From Parabacteroides sp900760525 (GTDB lineage Bacteria; Bacteroidota; Bacteroidia; Bacteroidales; Tannerellaceae): a DNA stretch of 64,000 nucleotides. The stretch's first letter is position 1. Every line of letters begins with the position of its first letter. The stretch is taken from positions 2,108,001 through 2,172,000 of the forward strand of contig NZ_CP187555.1 in assembly GCF_049860805.1 (NCBI RefSeq), given 5' to 3'. The notes under the pieces are model-generated. The model was not told the origin of the DNA. It did not search any database and saw only the letters and a program-made list of their open reading frames with translations. The translations under genes were made by a program, and so were the position numbers. Below are positions 52,372 to 61,161 of the stretch, in pieces.

Positions 52372-52872
52372 ATACGGTTTATTTAAAAGAGAACTCGATA
52401 TTTAAACAAATCATTAGATCCGACATAACAATTTAACAAAAAAAACAAAGATGCATATTAAAACTGTTCGAATCATAGAAAGACTATCCCATGCGATAGA
52501 GTTCATCAAGGACATCATATTATTTCCGCTTTTTTAAATAGCCATGAAAAAATGCGGGAACAATATCATATTCGGTCCTGCCCCTACCATTGTCACAGGA
52601 AACCCCAGGACAGATGTCATAAGCAAACACATCATTGCCTCGCAAGACAAACTTCTTGAGAATGATAAAAAAGCATGTTTAAAAGATGATATTCGGATAG
52701 GTGCCAATGTTGCAATACATTTAAAACCGGCAATGTAAAAGGCATAAACAAGGAGCTGAGTAGTTACCGTAATATCGAAAAAATAAAAAATAAAATATAT
52801 TAAAGCAATATCAACATGAGATTTATATAGAGTAATTTTATATCTTTACAAAACAATAATTAGAGGTTCAAT
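52372..52872. other. AT-rich boundary spacer with relics
   Basis: The 500 nt before the sialidase-like gene is AT-rich. It contains the acyltransferase relic (52544-52738) and a 28-codon frame at 52450-52536 of no known family. A -7-like TATCTTTA near 52841 may drive the next gene. Confidence 0.5.
52544..52738 (+). pseudogene. Fragment of a hexapeptide-repeat acyltransferase
   Basis: A 64-codon frame reads CGNNIIFGPAPTIVTGN, a middle part with KLLENDKKA and then DDIRIGANVAIHLKP. This is the pattern of left-handed beta-helix O-acetyltransferases (…IVTGNH…LPEND…IEDDVWIGANVTIL…, from memory). Both the N-terminal part and the remaining hexapeptide turns are missing, so it is a relic of a polysaccharide-modifying gene. 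Confidence 0.6.
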
Positions 52873-53970
52873 ATGACTAAAAATATAAATTCCAGTTGGA
52901 TTTGTTTCATCCTTGTTTTTTGTTTTATGAGCTGTTCTTCAGAAGACATAGAGGAAGAAATTTTAACCTATGCATTTAAATCAGAATCTCTATTTATCAA
53001 ATCTTCATTAGACATACCAAGAAGAAGCGAAGGAGACATTATACAAATCAGAGAAGATCTCCTTTTATTAGTTTACACAAAATTTCATGGAAATTATTAT
53101 GATCATAGCCCGGCTACATTAGTCAAACGCATTTCGACTGACAGAGGAAAAAGTTGGTCTGATGAAGTTGAATTTATAAACCGGGAAAATAGTTTAAATG
53201 TCATGTCGGCTTCTCTGCTGAAGTTAAACAACAATACAATAGCCTTGTTTTACCTTATAAAAAACAGCAATACTGATTGTTATCCTGTTGTCAGGTTTTC
53301 CAATGATAACGCTGAGACCTGGTCAGAACCAATCGCATGTATTAAGCCCCAAAGCGGATATTTCGTAATGAATAATAGCCGGGCAATTCAATTATCTACA
53401 GGAAGAATTATAATCCCTGTCTCCAAACATTCTTTTAAAAATGGAGAATTTCAAGGAGACGGTACAATCTATTGTTACTATTCCGATGATTTAGGCAAAA
53501 CCTGGAAGCAAGGTAAGCCTGTTCCTTCTACCCAAAGCCAATTGATTTTTCAAGAGCCAGGAATCATTGAATTACTTAATGGGAATATATTGATGTATAT
53601 CAGAACAAACGGGGGATGGCAATATTATTCGTACTCAAAAGATGAAGGGCATTCTTGGAGTAAAGTTACAGCCAGTACTCTCCAATCGCCACTGTCTCCT
53701 GCTTCAATTGCCAGAAACCCATACAATGATGCTCTAATCGCTGTTTGGAATATGAGCAGCCAAGAGCGGATGCCTCTATGTTTTGCAGCTTCCATAGATG
53801 AAGGTCAGACATGGAAAAACAAATCTATATTGGAAAATAAAAAAGGATATTCGGCTTGTTATCCTGCTATTGAGTTTTTATCAGCAAATGAATTACTTAT
53901 CTTATATAGCATAGCCGAAAAAGAAAAAATGGGATTGGGCAGCTTAAAATTAGTGTATACGAAATATTAA
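52873..53970 (+). CDS. Sialidase-like BNR-repeat lipoprotein
   Basis: A 365-residue exported lipoprotein (FCFMSCSSED lipobox, Cys20). Five Asp-box motifs (S-x-D-x-G-x-T/S-W) are visible: STDRGKSW, SNDNAETW, SDDLGKTW, SKDEGHSW and SIDEGQTW, evenly spaced around a six-bladed propeller. YARLPLI-type start (IPRRSEGDII) fits exo-sialidase-like proteins. It may trim or bind an acidic sugar. Catalytic Arg triad and Tyr not verified. Its place at the edge of a polysaccharide locus is unusual. Confidence 0.85.
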   Translation: MTKNINSSWICFILVFCFMSCSSEDIEEEILTYAFKSESLFIKSSLDIPRRSEGDIIQIREDLLLLVYTKFHGNYYDHSPATLVKRISTDRGKSWSDEVEFINRENSLNVMSASLLKLNNNTIALFYLIKNSNTDCYPVVRFSNDNAETWSEPIACIKPQSGYFVMNNSRAIQLSTGRIIIPVSKHSFKNGEFQGDGTIYCYYSDDLGKTWKQGKPVPSTQSQLIFQEPGIIELLNGNILMYIRTNGGWQYYSYSKDEGHSWSKVTASTLQSPLSPASIARNPYNDALIAVWNMSSQERMPLCFAASIDEGQTWKNKSILENKKGYSACYPAIEFLSANELLILYSIAEKEKMGLGSLKLVYTKY

Positions 53971-54020
53971 GCAGATATGTCAAAAAATAAGATACACAAT
54001 TCTATTTAAATTATCGTAGC

Positions 54021-55172
54021 ATGAAAATTGTATATTGTATTTCCGATCATTCACGAGCCGGAGGAACTGAACGAACGCTCTCTATTCAAGCAAATCACTT
54101 TGCAGAACATGGACATGAAGTACATGTTGTGACAACTGAAATTCCTCAACGAGAAAAGCCGGCCTTTGAATTCTCAGACAAAATTAATTTCCATAATCTC
54201 AATATATGTTATGAGGAAGTTGACAACTCCATGTCTCCAGTGAAAATATGGAATCGAATACGGAAAGGAAGGAAACACAAACGTAAGTTAAATGAGCTCT
54301 TACATGTATTGCGACCTGATTTTACAATCTCCTTATTTGATCATGAACTCTCTTTTCTTCACTCGCTAAAGGATGGAAGCCTAAAAATCTTGCAATATCA
54401 TTTTTCTCACTATTCGCGTGCTATTGAACTCAAATATAATGGAGCTCCCACATATAAAAAATGGTTTGCTTTAACGAAAGAATGGCGTAAACAATCCTTT
54501 ATCAACCATTATGATGCGTTTGTAGTATTAACAAAAGAAGACGCGAAAAATTGGAAAAATATCCGAAACCTATATGTAATCACCAATGCAATCTCTTTTG
54601 TACCCGAAAAAAGTTCCACCAACCTGAACAAACAAGTAATCAGCGTAGGACGACTGACAGTACTAAAGGGATATGATATGCTGTTGGATGCCTGGAATCA
54701 AGTGGTTCAAAAGCATCCGGACTGGCAACTTGTCATCTATGGGGAAGGAGAAGACTATGCCAAATTACGATCAATTATCCAGCAATATGCAATTGACGAT
54801 TCCGTACATATTTTTCCACCAACACGCGATATTGCTGACAAATATTTGAATGCCTCCATATATGTAATGAGTTCCCGCTCCGAAGGCTTTCCTATGGTTC
54901 TTCCGGAAGCAATGGCATGCGGTTTGCCATGTATAAGCTTCGCAACCCCTTGTGGTCCTTCAGAAATCATATCGCAGGGAGAAGACGGCTTTATTGTACC
55001 GGTTGGCGATATTCAAGCCTTATCCGAAAAGTTGTCTCTTCTTATGGATGACGAGTCTCTACGTTGTCGGATGGGAGAAAAAGCCCGATTGAACATCATG
55101 CGCTATTCTGTTAAACATGTCATGGGACAATGGGAGAATTTATTTGATAAATTATTGAAATCCAATTCATAA
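54021..55172 (+). CDS. Glycosyltransferase family 4 protein
   Basis: A 383-residue GT-B enzyme. N-half: CISDHSRAGGTERTLSIQANHF. C-half: VISVGRLTVLKGYDMLLDAW and SSRSEGFPMVLPEAMACGLP, the donor-binding E-x7-E motif. It retains the sugar configuration by family rule. It is 50 nt after the sialidase-like gene and 15 nt before the next glycosyltransferase. Confidence 0.93.
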   Translation: MKIVYCISDHSRAGGTERTLSIQANHFAEHGHEVHVVTTEIPQREKPAFEFSDKINFHNLNICYEEVDNSMSPVKIWNRIRKGRKHKRKLNELLHVLRPDFTISLFDHELSFLHSLKDGSLKILQYHFSHYSRAIELKYNGAPTYKKWFALTKEWRKQSFINHYDAFVVLTKEDAKNWKNIRNLYVITNAISFVPEKSSTNLNKQVISVGRLTVLKGYDMLLDAWNQVVQKHPDWQLVIYGEGEDYAKLRSIIQQYAIDDSVHIFPPTRDIADKYLNASIYVMSSRSEGFPMVLPEAMACGLPCISFATPCGPSEIISQGEDGFIVPVGDIQALSEKLSLLMDDESLRCRMGEKARLNIMRYSVKHVMGQWENLFDKLLKSNS

Positions 55173-55187
55173 TAAGTAATTATAAGT

Positions 55188-56252
55188 ATGAAATGTATTT
55201 TATTTGTTGATTGTGAGAAAGAAGAAGTACAAACCTTTTCAGAAGCCATCTCATCTGTTTTGGGAGAAAATTGTACAATCAAAGTTGCACGCAGTGATTA
55301 TGGACAAAAAAATAAACTTATCAATATATTGCGCTATATCAAATACTTTATAGCCCCCTTAATGTTCTTTTTAAGTAAGGAAAAATGCGATCTGTTATTG
55401 GGATGGCAACAATTTTATGCCTTGAACATGGCTTTCTATTGCCGACTGTTTAAAGTCAAGAAACACACTAAAATCGTTGCACTGAATTTCACTTACAAAA
55501 GAAAGAAAGGATTCTTAGGTTCCATTTACTATAAATACATGAAATTCTGCGTAGACAACATCTATTTGGATTTTATGCATGTGCCAAGCTATAACTATGT
55601 TGAAAGCTGTAGTGAAGAGCTTGGGATTGATAAAAGTAAATTCATCGTAAGAGGTTTTGGAGTTCCCGACTTATTTGATCACTGGAAACAATCAAAGGTT
55701 AATTGTTCCGATTACAGTCTGACCATTGGACGCTCAAACAGGGATTTTGATTTTCTGCTGTCAGTTTGGGATACACCCCAACTAGAAAAACACAGATTAA
55801 TCATCATTAGCGATACCTATATGCCCAAAAGGGAATTACCAAAAAATGTTATCTTAAGAAACGATATCACAGGAGATCAACAATTTCCTTGGATTGCCAA
55901 TGCTGATTTGGTCATAATCCCGATTAACGATGGGACTATATGCTCCGGAGACACCGTCTTACTTAATAGCATGATGTTGAAAAAGACCACTATTGTTACA
56001 ACGCCAAGCACACTGCAAGAAATGTATATAAAAGATGGATATAACGGTGTTGCAATCGCAAAAGATATTGATTTATTTGCACAACAGATATCTGAGTTTC
56101 TATCAGATGATAGGAAACGAAATGAAATAGGCGAAAATGCAAGAAAAATGTATTTGGAAAATTTCTCTCGACACGCAATGGGAAGACAGATAGCTGAGTT
56201 TTTAAAGAAACACTTAGATATTTGTAAGCATTCAGCAAACCGCGTATTATAG
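55188..56252 (+). CDS. Glycosyltransferase, C-terminus altered by IS66 insertion
   Basis: A 354-codon GT-B-like protein (GWQQFYALNMAFYCRLFKV; TIGRSNRDFDFLL; VIIPINDGTICSGDTVLLNSMMLKKTTIV). IS66 entered after codon 345. The last residues, KHSANRVL, are encoded by the IS left end. Removing the IS and one AGATATTT copy rebuilds a native end CHGDYIVK with a stop at 58921-58923 and 353 residues in total. Only about seven C-terminal residues are exchanged, so activity may survive. Confidence 0.88.
   Translation: MKCILFVDCEKEEVQTFSEAISSVLGENCTIKVARSDYGQKNKLINILRYIKYFIAPLMFFLSKEKCDLLLGWQQFYALNMAFYCRLFKVKKHTKIVALNFTYKRKKGFLGSIYYKYMKFCVDNIYLDFMHVPSYNYVESCSEELGIDKSKFIVRGFGVPDLFDHWKQSKVNCSDYSLTIGRSNRDFDFLLSVWDTPQLEKHRLIIISDTYMPKRELPKNVILRNDITGDQQFPWIANADLVIIPINDGTICSGDTVLLNSMMLKKTTIVTTPSTLQEMYIKDGYNGVAIAKDIDLFAQQISEFLSDDRKRNEIGENARKMYLENFSRHAMGRQIAEFLKKHLDICKHSANRVL
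56216..56223. repeat. IS66 target-site duplication, left copy
   Basis: AGATATTT immediately before the element; identical to 58890-58897. Confidence 0.95.
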
Positions 56253-56303
56253 GCCAATATAGTTCTTCATACCTTTGTGCGCAAATTATAAAACGTGAAA
56301 GAT

Positions 56304-56648
56304 ATGAAGAACTTAACTTTAGATGAATTCAAAAAGATTCATGAGGATTGGAAATCTACTGGCCTTTCCATTCGCGACTATTGTGGTAATACAGGTTTTG
56401 AAGAAAGTAAATTCTACTATTGGCGTAAAAAGCTTACAGAGTCATTGTTACCGCAAAGCAATGGATTTGTACCGGTACAGATGAACCGTCAAAATGGAAA
56501 AATCACTATGGGCACCACCATCATTCCAGAAGTGAAGATGGAGAACAATGCCGCTTGTGAAATAGTATACCAAAATGGTGTGACCCTTCGAGTGAATAGC
56601 GACATGCCGCTTGAGATGCTCCGCTCCTTAATCCTTTTATGCCAGTAG
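56304..56648 (+). CDS. tnpA: IS66 accessory protein TnpA
   Basis: A protein of about 114 residues starting MKNLTLDEFKKIHEDW, with a helix-turn-helix-like N-terminus (GLSIRDYCGNTGFEESKFYYWRKK), the IS66 OrfA type. A GTG at 56295 would add three residues. A -7-like TACCTTTG is at 56270-56277. Needed for transposition in characterised relatives. Confidence 0.9.
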   Translation: MKNLTLDEFKKIHEDWKSTGLSIRDYCGNTGFEESKFYYWRKKLTESLLPQSNGFVPVQMNRQNGKITMGTTIIPEVKMENNAACEIVYQNGVTLRVNSDMPLEMLRSLILLCQ

Positions 56649-56651
56649 TCT

Positions 56652-57011
56652 ATGTTTAATCTAAATGACTCAAACCGATTCTTCCTATACCCATATCCCA
56701 CGGATATGCGCAAAAGTTTCTATTCACTAAGTGGTATCGTAACCAATCACATGGGTATGGACGTTCAGGATGGAGAAGCTTACATCTTCATCAATAAATC
56801 ATTAACCGGTTTAAAGATCCTTCATGCTGAATATGGGGGCTTGGTTATCTATAATATGAAACTTGAGAGAGGAGCCTTTAAACTTCCCGAAATAGACTCG
56901 GATGATACAGCTACCTCAAGAAATATAAAGTGGTCTGACTTGATGATGATTGTGCAAGGAATATCAACTTCAGATGTTAAGCGATGCAGCCGTTGGAACC
57001 CTAAGAAATAG
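56652..57011 (+). CDS. tnpB: IS66 accessory protein TnpB (Orf2)
   Basis: A 119-residue protein with the IS66 Orf2 signature (YPYPTDMRKSFYSLSGIVTNHMGMD; YIFINKSLTGLKILHAEYGGLVIYNMKLERG). Begins 3 nt after tnpA. Exact role in transposition unknown, but genetically required in studied members. Confidence 0.94.
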   Translation: MFNLNDSNRFFLYPYPTDMRKSFYSLSGIVTNHMGMDVQDGEAYIFINKSLTGLKILHAEYGGLVIYNMKLERGAFKLPEIDSDDTATSRNIKWSDLMMIVQGISTSDVKRCSRWNPKK

Positions 57012-57098
57012 TAGTGTTTATTGTGACTTTTTGGCATCACAAAGCATGTGAAAATGCCTGATTTTCGTATCTTTACACCATAAATAAAGAACTAAAAG

Positions 57099-58763
57099 AT
57101 GTCAGAAAACCCGAATCAACAAACCCTCATTGACCAGCTGCTTCGCGACCGCGATGCAGAATATCGTCGTGCTACTAAAGCAGAACAACAGCTGAAGGAA
57201 TTGAGCGATGCAAAGAAAATGAAGGCTACGTACGAGGCTAAGCTGGCAGAAAAAGAGGAAGCTCTCCAGAAACGAGATAAAACGATTGAAGATAAAGACA
57301 ATCTTATCGCCCAACTGGAACAGAAACTTCTCTATCTGGAACGGAAGATGTGGGGAGCCATGTCGGAAAAACGACGAATCCCCGATGATCCGAATCAACT
57401 CAAACTTGACTTTGAACAACTTGAGATGACGCCTGAAGAGGAGGAAACCGCTCGAAAGGCCATTGAAGAGATTACCGACTACAAAAAAGTAACAGTCAAA
57501 GAGCACGAAAAGCGAGTCCCTGTTCGGCAGAAGTTACCTGAAAGCCTTCCTCGTGTAGAAGAACATATCTATCCTGATGGTTACAAAGGGCATGAAGATG
57601 AATGGGTACTGTTTGATGATACTGAGACATCTGAACACTTGGAGTTTAATCCTGCTGAATTATATGTTCGAGTGACTATCCGCCACAAAGGTATGCGCAA
57701 AGACACGAAGGAGATACTGACCGCTCCTGTACAGAATGAACCCATTGCCAAAAGTTACGCAAGCGCATCGCTACTTACAGACCTAATGGTTGGAAAATAT
57801 GTAGATCATCTTCCTTTCTACAGGCAAGTCCAAATGTATAAGCGATTAGGGGTTAGCATACCTCCATCAACCATCGAATCCTGGTTCCATGATGTAGCAG
57901 ATTTAATGCGGCCTGCTTATTATCGATTAAGAGAACTCGTTTTAGCCACAGATTACGTTCAGTCTGATGAAACTACAGTTCCGGTTATTAATAATGAGAA
58001 GCATCAAACGGTAAAAAGATACTTATGGTTGGTTCGGAGTGTAGTAAACAATTTGATTTTCTTCTCCTATAACGAAGGATCAAGAGGCCAAAAAGTGGTT
58101 ATCCAACTCTTTAAAGATTATCAAGGAGCCATACAAACAGATGGTTACGCTGAATATAACATCTTGGAAAAGTTTAAAGGTATCACCACCCTGTGCTGTT
58201 GGGCGCATGCCAGACGCTATTTTGACAGAGCATTAACCCATGATAAGGCTAGAGCAGAACATGCGTTAGCCCAAATCGGCATGCTCTATGATGTAGAACG
58301 AATGGCTGACGATCAAAATATGGATACCATCCAACGCATGGAGTTACGCAAACGACTCGCTTATCCCATTATACGTGCTTTTGAAAAATGGTGTATATGT
58401 GAACAGAACAATGTGCTTCCCAAGAGCCCTATAGGAAAAGCCATCGGCTACTTCTTGAATTACTCACGTCAGCTGGTGCGTTATACCATGGATGGTCGAT
58501 ATCTGCCCGATAATAATCTCATCGAAAATAGTGTACGCCCGGTAGCTTTGGGCCGCAAGAACTATCTCTTCTGCGGCAATCATGAAGCAGCTGAAGATGC
58601 TGCTGTGATTTACTCTCTGATGGGATGCTGCAAAGCGGTAGGCGTAGACTTCAAAGAGTGGATGAACTACTTCCTTAACCACGTTCATGAGTATGATAAT
58701 GATTACTCAAAGGACTTGGCCGAGTTGCTTCCTCACTCGCTCAAAGAGCGTGCAATCATTTAA
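57099..58763 (+). CDS. tnpC: IS66 transposase TnpC
   Basis: A 554-residue DDE transposase. A coiled-coil N-terminus (about 15-85, KAEQQLKELSDAKKMKATY) is followed by a zinc-finger-like/linker region and the catalytic domain: Asp in VQSDETTVPV (about 287), Asp in IQTDGYAEYN (about 346) and Glu in NNLIENSVRPVALG (about 475). IS66 C-terminal domain follows. Full length and intact. Confidence 0.96.
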   Translation: MSENPNQQTLIDQLLRDRDAEYRRATKAEQQLKELSDAKKMKATYEAKLAEKEEALQKRDKTIEDKDNLIAQLEQKLLYLERKMWGAMSEKRRIPDDPNQLKLDFEQLEMTPEEEETARKAIEEITDYKKVTVKEHEKRVPVRQKLPESLPRVEEHIYPDGYKGHEDEWVLFDDTETSEHLEFNPAELYVRVTIRHKGMRKDTKEILTAPVQNEPIAKSYASASLLTDLMVGKYVDHLPFYRQVQMYKRLGVSIPPSTIESWFHDVADLMRPAYYRLRELVLATDYVQSDETTVPVINNEKHQTVKRYLWLVRSVVNNLIFFSYNEGSRGQKVVIQLFKDYQGAIQTDGYAEYNILEKFKGITTLCCWAHARRYFDRALTHDKARAEHALAQIGMLYDVERMADDQNMDTIQRMELRKRLAYPIIRAFEKWCICEQNNVLPKSPIGKAIGYFLNYSRQLVRYTMDGRYLPDNNLIENSVRPVALGRKNYLFCGNHEAAEDAAVIYSLMGCCKAVGVDFKEWMNYFLNHVHEYDNDYSKDLAELLPHSLKERAII

Positions 58764-58781
58764 GAATCTCCTAAAAAGTAA

Positions 58782-58843
58782 GAGATGTCTCTTAAAAACT
58801 GGAACTTTTTCAGAGAAAAGTCGGAATTCTTAAGAGACATCTC
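58782..58843. repeat. Inverted repeat in the IS66 3' non-coding end
   Basis: GAGATGTCTCTTAA (58782-58795) and TTAAGAGACATCTC (58830-58843) are perfect reverse complements 34 nt apart, between the tnpC stop and the right end. Could stop read-through or guard translation of tnpC from outside transcription. Confidence 0.8.
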
Positions 58844-58889
58844 AATATCTTTAAAGACCGTCGTGAGACGGGGTTTACCGAATGCTTAC

Positions 58890-58897
58890 AGATATTT
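58890..58897. repeat. IS66 target-site duplication, right copy
   Basis: AGATATTT immediately after the right inverted repeat; identical to 56216-56223. The sequence after it continues the interrupted glycosyltransferase frame to TAG at 58921-58923. Confidence 0.95.
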
Positions 58898-58907
58898 GCC
58901 ATGGGGA

Positions 58908-59999
58908 TTATATTGTCAAATAGACTGCCTCTGTCTGTTTGGCAATATTATCCCAATCATATTTTGATAAATCATATATCTGGTTCGTCTGTCCATTATT
59001 CAACAGTTCCTTAATATGATACATCATATCTTCTATATCATCCAATTTAAAATAATTCTTTTCTGGCAAACCGACTGCTTTATTTGCCGGAATATCACTG
59101 ACCAATACCTTTTGCCGGCAGGCCATTGCCTCTAATAAGGTGATTGGCAAACCTTCATGAGAAGAAGGAAGGACAAACAAAGCCGCATGTTTATATAATT
59201 GATACAGTTTTTCTCCTTTAACAATACCTGGGATGATTACTTCATTTTCAAGAGCGAAAGTCTTGAGAAAATGTGCATACGCCGTAGGATAATCTGTATC
59301 TCCGGCGATTATTAATTTGTAATTTTTTAAATGCGATTTTATATATGCCTCAATCAGTTTGTCAAATCTTTTTTCTTCAACAAATCGGCCAACAGCCAAT
59401 ATATATTTACCTGGAGACAAATTTATACTATCCAAATAATCCGTAGAATCAGTGATTCCATCAAAAGAAGTAATTCCATTAAAGATAAGATATACCCGTT
59501 TTACCCGCTTATATTTTTCTTTCAAAATATCCGAAATAACAGTTGATATGGATATAATATCCTTTGCTGCAATTGCAGCAAAACGCTCTCCTAACCGAAG
59601 TATAAATTTAGCAAATGTCCCCCATTTATCCCGATCATAATCTGGACCATGATGCGTCATAACAACCCTGAGTCCTAACAACCTGGCCAAAGGGATCATA
59701 ATTGAAGGTCCTATTGCCTGAATGTGAAGAATATCTGCATGTACTTTTTTTGCATACAGAATACCCAAGGCGGTATGAACAACTGCTTCCAAACCCGATA
59801 TGGAAGGGCTTGGAATATCCTTGAATTTAACACCTTTATATTCAAGGAGAGAAGGATTCTCTTTCACAAAATTCCTCCTTCTAATCACAATGACCTCATG
59901 CCCCATCTTTGCAATTCTGGGGAATAATTCTTCACAGTGTGTCTCCACTCCACCTTGTATATTAGGAAAGCCTCTTAGCCCGACAACCACTATTCTCAT
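58908..59999 (-). CDS. Glycosyltransferase family 4 protein
   Basis: A 363-residue GT-B enzyme: VGLRGFPNIQGGVETHCEELFPRI at the start, ILAVGRFVEEKRFDKLIEAY and LPSSHEGLPITLLEAMACRQKVLV in the donor half. The opening resembles rhamnosyl/fucosyl-type GT4 enzymes that begin GTRGIP-x-x-GGVE. Its 3' end originally overlapped the interrupted glycosyltransferase by 16 nt, tail to tail. Start overlaps the radical SAM stop by 4 nt. Confidence 0.93.
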   Translation of the reverse strand: MRIVVVGLRGFPNIQGGVETHCEELFPRIAKMGHEVIVIRRRNFVKENPSLLEYKGVKFKDIPSPSISGLEAVVHTALGILYAKKVHADILHIQAIGPSIMIPLARLLGLRVVMTHHGPDYDRDKWGTFAKFILRLGERFAAIAAKDIISISTVISDILKEKYKRVKRVYLIFNGITSFDGITDSTDYLDSINLSPGKYILAVGRFVEEKRFDKLIEAYIKSHLKNYKLIIAGDTDYPTAYAHFLKTFALENEVIIPGIVKGEKLYQLYKHAALFVLPSSHEGLPITLLEAMACRQKVLVSDIPANKAVGLPEKNYFKLDDIEDMMYHIKELLNNGQTNQIYDLSKYDWDNIAKQTEAVYLTI

Positions 60000-61072
60000 A
60001 ACTTACTTTTTAAAGAACCTTGTTCCGGATCTTGACCGACATCATACCATTTTTTCTCTAAACATAAAGGCTTATTCAACAAGCTATTCACCTTATTTTT
60101 CACAACCCATTGTAACGGATAGCGAATGTACTTTTTCATAACAGGCGATGCCGTACCTACCATCCAACAGTTCTTAGGACATTTGCGAACTTGTTCTCTA
60201 ACTCTTTGGGCCTGTTCGCTCTGCCAAATTTCCTGAAAATCAGTTACAGCCCGGATATTCCCCATACTTTCTTTCCAATATTTTTTTTCAAGACCATTGC
60301 ATGGATACACTTCACCGTAAGGGTCAACAAAAAAATTAACCAGACCTGCCTCACAAGGGAGCATTCTTCGGTTTCCTTCAATATAATTTATCAATCCATT
60401 ATTAAAAAATGCCCTGAACCAAGATTTGGGAGATGCCTCTTGCATCTGCAAGGAAATAAGTTTCTCGAAATTGGAAATAACCTCCGTCTTATTAGTTATA
60501 ACATTGTCATACTTGTGGAAATAGTATGAATTATGGAATGCCGCCGTAGCAAATTCCAAATTCAACTGCTTGGCCAAATGGTATAAGGATAGCATATCTT
60601 CAGAATTATTGTTTGATACGGTTATACCAAATCCAATATCCTTAATACCCATTTCGCGTAACATAAGAAGTGTTCTTAGGCCTTTATCAAACCCACCTTT
60701 ACGACCTCGCAATTCATCATTTTTTTGTGATAACCCCTCAATGCTTATCCTGACACCGATTTTTGGATATTTTTCAGCCAATTTGATAACACGGTCTTCA
60801 AACCAACCGGAAGTAGAAATAACTACACGTGGAGATTTTTTGAAAAGGACTTCTACAATCTCATCCAAGTCTTCCCGAATAAAAGGTTCTCCCCCTGTAA
60901 TATTGACAAACTTCACATTTGGCAACAGTTCCAACTCCTTTGGCTGAATTTCTTTACTTTTCTCCGTAGGATTCTGCCAAATATCACACATTTTACACTG
61001 CATAGGACACCGATAGGTTGTAATAATACACATATCGGTAGGGCTTTGTATTTTACTTTGTTGATTAGTCAT
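59996..61072 (-). CDS. Radical SAM/SPASM-domain protein in a polysaccharide locus
   Basis: A 358-residue protein. Cys22-x3-Cys26-x2-Cys29 (YRCPMQCKMC) is the radical SAM cluster motif, GGEPFIREDL the SAM-binding site, and the C-terminal part has CEAG…DPYGEVYPCNG and CPKNCWM, a SPASM-like set for an auxiliary Fe-S cluster. SPASM enzymes act on peptides, proteins or sugars. Between glycosyltransferases, a role in glycan or glycoconjugate modification is likely but unproven. Confidence 0.9.
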   Translation of the reverse strand: MTNQQSKIQSPTDMCIITTYRCPMQCKMCDIWQNPTEKSKEIQPKELELLPNVKFVNITGGEPFIREDLDEIVEVLFKKSPRVVISTSGWFEDRVIKLAEKYPKIGVRISIEGLSQKNDELRGRKGGFDKGLRTLLMLREMGIKDIGFGITVSNNNSEDMLSLYHLAKQLNLEFATAAFHNSYYFHKYDNVITNKTEVISNFEKLISLQMQEASPKSWFRAFFNNGLINYIEGNRRMLPCEAGLVNFFVDPYGEVYPCNGLEKKYWKESMGNIRAVTDFQEIWQSEQAQRVREQVRKCPKNCWMVGTASPVMKKYIRYPLQWVVKNKVNSLLNKPLCLEKKWYDVGQDPEQGSLKSKL

Positions 61073-61161
61073 TTATTTTTATTGTTTCTTTCTTACAAAG
61101 CGTAAGATAATATTTTCTGTATTATAAGACAAGTTAATAAAAAAAACTTCTTGTGTACGGT

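Larger units (their letters stand above)
56224..58889 (+). mobile_element. Complete IS66-family insertion sequence (2,666 bp)
   Basis: The ends are imperfect inverted repeats: left GTAAGCATTCAGCAAACC, right (reverse complement) GTAAGCATTCGGTAAACC; 20 of the first 24 bp agree. It carries the three usual genes in order, tnpA, tnpB and tnpC, and is flanked by an 8-bp direct repeat, the family's normal duplication size. All three frames are open, so it may be active. It inserted in the last codons of a glycosyltransferase. Confidence 0.97.

Noticed and set aside
58785..58967. 60-codon plus-strand frame at the IS66 right end
   Set aside because: It crosses the IS boundary and target duplication, so it exists only by chance of insertion.
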